From: Sedimentisphaerales bacterium
Lineage (GTDB): Bacteria; Planctomycetota; Phycisphaerae; Sedimentisphaerales; SG8-4
Reading direction: 5' to 3'
Assembly (NCBI GenBank): GCA_016928975.1
Contig: JAFGJR010000092.1
Coordinates: 1 to 8,862, forward strand
DNA: 8,862 nt
Part shown: piece after piece, positions 6,022 through 8,862 of the stretch
How the letters are laid out: each line of letters starts with the position of its first letter
Position numbering within the stretch: position 1 is the first letter of the stretch
Position numbers and translations under genes: made by a program
The notes under the pieces: generated by a model
What the model was told of the DNA's origin: nothing
The model's database searches: none
What the model saw: the letters and a program-made list of their open reading frames with translations, nothing else

Positions 6022-6236
6022 GCCAAATCTCCTGATTCCTGAACGTGCGACCTCGCGGCCGCCAATGTCACGATCATGCCACGGAATCAACGAGGACGCA
6101 ACTTCCTGAACTGGCGCGGGTCGGTGAAAATACCATTTCGCGTGGGCCGTGACGCGGGTACAATCCGATCGCCCGGCGCCGGGCCTGGGCGTTGTGCTTC
6201 CTGTGACGTACGGTTCCAGCAACATAGGAGTCCAGT
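6022..6236. promoter_or_regulatory. Divergent intergenic control region with a 14-bp palindrome
   Basis: These 215 bp separate the esterase (minus) and the URO-D-like gene (plus). For the plus gene, TACAAT (6159-6164, five of six) is preceded at 17 nt by a weak TTTCGC (6136-6141). Just downstream of it, 6171-6184 reads GCCCGGCGCCGGGC, a perfect palindrome that would fall near the transcript start and could be an operator, or just GC-rich sequence. AGGAG at 6226-6230 serves the plus gene. For the minus gene only the AGGAG at about 6029-6033 is clear; TTGATT upstream is a weak -35 candidate. Confidence 0.45.
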
Positions 6237-7523
6237 ATGAGTGTGAAATCCCCCAACGGGTCGCTCACCCCTCGCGAGCGGGTGATCCGCGCGTTGAACC
6301 ACCAGCCGGTGGATCGTGTCCCGGTCGATCTGGGCGGCACGAACTGTTCCGGGTGCCAAGTCAGCGTGGTGGCCAGGCTGCGCCAGGCGCTGAAGCTCGA
6401 TAAGCCCGGCGCGAGGATCAAGGTGGTCGAGCCGTACCAGATGCTCGGCGAGATCGGGGCGGACCTGCGCCAGGCGCTGGGCATCGACGTGGTCAACCTG
6501 CCGAACCTCAAGAACATGTTCGGCTACGAGAACGCCGACTGGAAGCCCTGGCGGACGTTTGACGGCACGGATGTCCTGGTCCCGGCCAAGTTCAACACGG
6601 ACCCCGAGCCCAATGGGGACATCCTGATGTATCCGGAGGGGGACAAGTCGGCCAGGCCATCGGCCAGGATGCCCAAGGGCGGGTACTATTTCGACTCGAT
6701 CATTCGCCAGAGGCCCATCGACGACGCCAAGCTCAATCCGGCCGATAATCTCGAAGAATTCGGGCCTATCAGCGAGGAAGCCCTGCGACACTACGAGCGG
6801 CTGGCCGACGATCTCTACAACAACACCGACCTGGCGATTGGGGCGGGGTTTCCGGGTACGGCGTTTGGAGACATCGCCCTGGTGCCGGGACCCTGGATGA
6901 AGGACCCCAAAGGCATTCGCGATATCGAGGAGTGGTACATCAGCACGGCGCTGCGCCAAGGCTATATCAAGGAGGTCTTCGCGAAGCAGGCGGAAATCGC
7001 CATCGCAAACCTCAAGCGGATCCACCAGGCGGTGGGCGACAAGGTGCACGTCGTGTTCATGGACGGGACCGACCTGGCTTCACAGAACAGCCTGTTCTGC
7101 TCGCCGGACACGTATCGTCAACTCTACCTGCCGTACAGCAAGCAGGTCAACGACTGGGTCCATGGCCACACGAAATGGAAGACGATGAAGCATTGCTGCG
7201 GCGGGTGCGAACCGCTGATCGACGGCTTTATCGATGCCGGCTTTGACGTTCTGAACCCCGTGCAGACCTCGGCCCGCCGGATGGACCCGCGGCACCTCGT
7301 CGATACGTTCGGAGGTCGGATCGTCTTCTGGGGTGGCGGCGTGGACACGCAACAGACCCTTCCCTTCGGGACGCCCGACGAGGTCCGAGTTCAGGTCGCC
7401 GAGCGAGTGGAGATCTTCGGCCGCAAGGGCGGCTTCGTCTTCAATACCATTCACAACATCCAGTGCAACACGCCGGTCGAGAACGTGGTTGCGATGTTTG
7501 AAGCCCTGGGCCGCAAGCTGTAG
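6237..7523 (+). CDS. Uroporphyrinogen-decarboxylase-superfamily protein, probable corrinoid methyltransferase type
   Basis: The 428-residue product opens with LTPRERVIRALNHQPVDRVPVDLGG (residues 10-34), the standard start of URO-D superfamily proteins. It continues with the TIM-barrel segments DGTDLASQNSLFCSP, HCCGG and GGGVDTQQTLPFGTPDEVR. True HemE is nearer 350 residues and lacks a zinc site. Here H319-x-C321 in KHCCGG plus C410 in NIQCNTPVEN match the HxC...C zinc ligands of the MtaA/CmuA-like methylcobamide methyltransferases. I therefore infer methyl transfer between a corrinoid or other methyl donor and a thiol, with the actual substrate unknown. Start ATG 6237 has AGGAG 6 nt upstream. 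No signal peptide is present, so it is cytoplasmic. No corrinoid protein or activase gene adjoins it; it is monocistronic and divergent from the esterase. Confidence 0.82.
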   Translation: MSVKSPNGSLTPRERVIRALNHQPVDRVPVDLGGTNCSGCQVSVVARLRQALKLDKPGARIKVVEPYQMLGEIGADLRQALGIDVVNLPNLKNMFGYENADWKPWRTFDGTDVLVPAKFNTDPEPNGDILMYPEGDKSARPSARMPKGGYYFDSIIRQRPIDDAKLNPADNLEEFGPISEEALRHYERLADDLYNNTDLAIGAGFPGTAFGDIALVPGPWMKDPKGIRDIEEWYISTALRQGYIKEVFAKQAEIAIANLKRIHQAVGDKVHVVFMDGTDLASQNSLFCSPDTYRQLYLPYSKQVNDWVHGHTKWKTMKHCCGGCEPLIDGFIDAGFDVLNPVQTSARRMDPRHLVDTFGGRIVFWGGGVDTQQTLPFGTPDEVRVQVAERVEIFGRKGGFVFNTIHNIQCNTPVENVVAMFEALGRKL

Positions 7524-7746
7524 CCGCGCGCGGCCGAGGCGCGTTCCGGCGCCGTCTCGCTCGCCGCTTGACTGCTGTCGGCAGAGCCGCCCGCCTGCCG
7601 ATGCCGCTCGTAGTCAGTCCTGAGAACGGCGGCGTCTTAACATCGGCATTGACAGGGGTAGAGTGGGTCCCGGCCTGCTGCCGTTGCGGAACCTGCTGAA
7701 TCTGATAGCAGGCATGAACTCCGGAGCGATAAATGAGATTTTTCTC
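7524..7746. other. Intergenic region with two hairpins after the URO-D-like gene
   Basis: No gene is supported; reading frames here have random-looking products and no binding site. TCGGCAG (7578-7584) pairs with CTGCCGA (7595-7601), a 7-bp stem with a 10-nt loop about 55 nt after the stop codon, without a T-run. GCCTGCT (7673-7679) pairs with AGCAGGC (7707-7713). Either could end transcription with help from Rho. A T-rich stretch GAGATTTTTCT lies at 7735-7745, directly upstream of the next promoter. Confidence 0.45.
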
Positions 7747-7776
7747 TTGACAAGTGCGTGATAGTCAGGGTAATCT
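7747..7776 (+). promoter_or_regulatory. Candidate promoter for the PEP-CTERM-like gene
   Basis: TTGACA (7747-7752) is a perfect -35 consensus, followed after 18 nt by TAATCT (7771-7776), a poor -10. The T-rich GAGATTTTTCT immediately upstream could act as an UP element. It implies a 5' leader of about 175 nt. Confidence 0.5.
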
Positions 7777-7959
7777 CGGCACAGTGGCTAACCGTTTGGC
7801 CCACACTACTATGGAGGTTGGGTATGCCCGCAAGGGCGTAGCATGGACGCAAAACGTCACGTCCCCCACGCGTCAGCACGAGCGATTCGGTTAGGGGATC
7901 TGGAAGTTGTTCTTCCGGACACTATGAGTTGGGTCGGGGGATTCAAGGAGGAACGGGTG
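7777..7959 (+). promoter_or_regulatory. Long structured 5' leader of the PEP-CTERM-like gene
   Basis: TATGCCC/GGGCGTA, one G-U included, makes a 7-bp stem capped by a GCAA (GNRA) tetraloop at about 7823-7840. It is followed by GGACGCAAAACGTCACGTCC, which can form GACG/CGTC or GGACG/CGTCC stems. GGAAG/CTTCC with a TTGTT loop lies at about 7901-7915. The frame is open from ATG 7843, but that start has no binding site and would put 39 residues ahead of the signal peptide, so I treat the stretch as untranslated. A GNRA-capped hairpin followed by GGACGCAAA is reminiscent of c-di-GMP-I (GEMM) riboswitches, but their 5' GGGCAAACC strand is not recognisable here. Confidence 0.4.
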
Positions 7960-8616
7960 ATGAAAAACATGGAAGTGAGCATCCGCCGTCTTGCACCGGT
8001 ACTCGGCTTGGTTCTGCTGGTCGCATCGGCGAGCTATGCGGCGCCGGTGACCGTCAACATCACCGGGTATGTCACGCAGTCAGACTTCCCCGCGATTGTC
8101 GTGGGCTCGGAGGTCACGGGCAGCTACTCGTACGACGATGCCGCCGCGCCCTTCAGCCTCACCAGCCAAGTGGCCAAATACTGGCTCGATGGCCTCGCCC
8201 TCGAATTTGCCGATGGTTCCACGGTGTCCTCGCCCGGCGGAACCTTGAGACTGAATCGTGAACCTGGCACCGATGACTACAGGGTGCTCATCGATGGCGG
8301 CGTGACCAGAACGGGGAGCTTCAGCGGACTGACAGACCCCGTTGTGGCGAAGATCCAGAGGATCGACCCGAGTGGCACCGGGCTCGCTGGTTTTCCCGCC
8401 ATTCCCGACCCGACGACCCTGGCGACCGCGTTCCCGTACGATTGGTCCGTAGTCTACTGGAATTCCGAGGACCCCTCCGTGGAGGACAAGCTCGTGTTGT
8501 ACTTCGACATCACGAGCTTCAGAGTGGACGCGCCGATCCCGGCTCCCGGGGCCGTGATCCTCGGGGCGATCGGCGTGACCAGCGTCGGTTGGCTCCGCCG
8601 ACGCAGGGCGCTGTAG
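7960..8616 (+). CDS. Exported PEP-CTERM-like (exosortase-sorted) protein
   Basis: This 218-residue protein is made for export. Residues 1-27 are a signal peptide (MKNMEVSIRR, hydrophobic LAPVLGLVLLVAS, probable cleavage SYA|AP). The body from 28 to about 190 is beta-rich (VNITGYVTQ, VGSEVTGSYSYDD, LVLYFDITSF), as in many exosortase substrates. The C-terminus is a tripartite sorting tail: IPAPGA (about 193-198), a short hydrophobic segment VILGAIGVTSVGWL and RRRRAL. The usual VPEP is replaced by IPAP, a variant I associate with planctomycete members. In this family the tail is recognised by an exosortase, cleaved or anchored, and the protein goes to the cell surface or matrix. I chose ATG 7960 for its AAGGAGG 8 nt upstream and because the signal peptide starts there. 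Its molecular function is unknown. Confidence 0.85.
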   Translation: MKNMEVSIRRLAPVLGLVLLVASASYAAPVTVNITGYVTQSDFPAIVVGSEVTGSYSYDDAAAPFSLTSQVAKYWLDGLALEFADGSTVSSPGGTLRLNREPGTDDYRVLIDGGVTRTGSFSGLTDPVVAKIQRIDPSGTGLAGFPAIPDPTTLATAFPYDWSVVYWNSEDPSVEDKLVLYFDITSFRVDAPIPAPGAVILGAIGVTSVGWLRRRRAL

Positions 8617-8823
8617 CGGCCTTCTTCTCTGGTAGATTCGAGGAATCACACGTACGACCTTGCGGGCCTGCGGCATAGATGCGCCGGTCGCGGGCTCGCA
8701 ACGCAGTCAACATCCTTGCAGGGGACACTCTGCTCGTCCTCACCGTGCTCCATCCCCGTGGTTCGCGTGGCGGACTCGTGTGTGAGATTTTTTTCTGGCG
8801 CTACGTTAGTCCTTTGTTTACAG
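8617..8823. other. Intergenic region before the right-edge gene
   Basis: No gene is supported. A GC-rich hairpin occurs at 8660-8701 (TTGCG 8660-8664 with CGCAA 8697-8701; inner CGGC 8671-8674 with GCCG 8683-8686), without a T-run, possibly marking the end of the preceding transcript. A T-rich GAGATTTTTTTCT at 8784-8796 resembles the element at 7735-7745. TTTACA at 8817-8822 is a possible -35 box, but the -10 side is unclear. Confidence 0.4.
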
Positions 8824-8858
8824 TGACTTATGAACCTTATAGCAAAGGAGATAAGTCA
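8824..8858 (+). promoter_or_regulatory. Hairpin placing a ribosome binding site in its loop
   Basis: TGACTTAT (8824-8831) is perfectly complementary to ATAAGTCA (8851-8858). The 19-nt loop contains AAAGGAG (8844-8850), and the last stem base is the A of the ATG at 8858. The start codon would thus be partly held in a stem while the Shine-Dalgarno sequence is displayed in the loop. Confidence 0.5.
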
Positions 8859-8862
8859 TGGA
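8858..8862 (+). CDS. Start of a gene cut by the window edge
   Basis: ATG at 8858-8860 follows AAAGGAG with a 7-nt spacing, a strong initiation signal, and the window ends two bases later. Nothing can be said of the product. The shared T-rich upstream word with the preceding gene hints at another co-regulated exported protein, but that is a guess. Confidence 0.5.

Noticed and set aside
5116..6042. A 308-codon plus-strand frame opposite the esterase
   Set aside because: Antisense shadow: the minus frame has a signal peptide, catalytic triad and ribosome binding site, while this product has no recognisable feature.
6022..6225. 68-codon N-terminal extension of the esterase
   Set aside because: The signal peptide and AGGAG both point to ATG 6021, and the extension has no protein-like character.
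6087..7049. A 320-codon minus-strand frame opposite the URO-D-like gene
   Set aside because: Antisense shadow of a strongly supported gene; no ribosome binding site or motif.
7637..7879. 80-codon minus-strand frame upstream of the PEP-CTERM-like gene
   Set aside because: No ribosome binding site and Ser/Cys-rich random composition; it overlaps a promoter region.
7843..7959. 39-codon N-terminal extension of the PEP-CTERM-like protein
   Set aside because: It would bury the signal peptide, and ATG 7843 lacks a ribosome binding site while ATG 7960 has AAGGAGG.
8784..8822. Sigma-54 promoter suggested by CTGGCGC
   Set aside because: No GC at the required 10-nt distance after the GG; the -12 element is missing.

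Overview
The window looks like a GC-rich chromosome fragment from a planctomycete-type bacterium, probably the Phycisphaerae/Sedimentisphaerales side of Planctomycetota. I infer this from the gene mix and have not shown it by phylogeny. The pointers are an exported protein ending in the sorting tail IPAPGAVILGAIG...RRRR, a secreted CE7-type acetyl esterase, a uroporphyrinogen-decarboxylase-like (URO-D superfamily) protein with a zinc HxC...C signature, and a many-bladed Asp-box beta-propeller protein. Short GC-rich palindromic repeats lie between the genes.

Layout: (1) 1-1881, the 3' part of a large plus-strand Asp-box (BNR/VPS10-like) propeller gene whose start lies before the window. (2) 1882-3130, about 1.25 kb of accessory DNA without an intact gene: a strong intrinsic terminator (2281-2314), a very large imperfect palindrome (2331-2493), smaller palindromes (2548-2590), and an internally deleted IS110-family transposase on the minus strand (2721-2969). 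Just upstream of that transposase is an 85-nt potential RNA fold of three hairpins closed by an 11-bp stem that covers its ribosome binding site. (3) 3131-3878, a minus-strand HigBA/RelE-type toxin-antitoxin operon with toxin first, TAATG stop/start overlap, and a near-consensus promoter overlapping an 18-bp palindromic operator. (4) 4006-4635, the tRNA adenosine deaminase gene tadA, bracketed by two similar hairpin-plus-CCTAC repeats and preceded by a candidate promoter whose 17-nt spacer is almost pure G and which would give a leaderless mRNA. (5) 4669-7523, two divergent genes from a 215-bp shared region: the secreted acetyl esterase (minus) and the URO-D/methyltransferase-like protein (plus). 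(6) 7524-8862, an exported PEP-CTERM-like protein behind a long structured 5' leader, then the first codons of another gene whose ribosome binding site sits in the loop of an 8-bp hairpin.

The conserved genes suggest a heterotrophic polysaccharide degrader: exported propeller, exported carbohydrate esterase and exosortase-type surface proteins, plus a cytoplasmic enzyme of the corrinoid methyltransferase class. No single operon unites them. The toxin-antitoxin pair and the IS110 relic make 2.3-3.9 kb the accessory part of the window. The two signals I would check first are the 85-nt fold attached to the IS110 relic and the 163-nt palindrome about 230 bp from it. No tRNA, rRNA or CRISPR array was seen.
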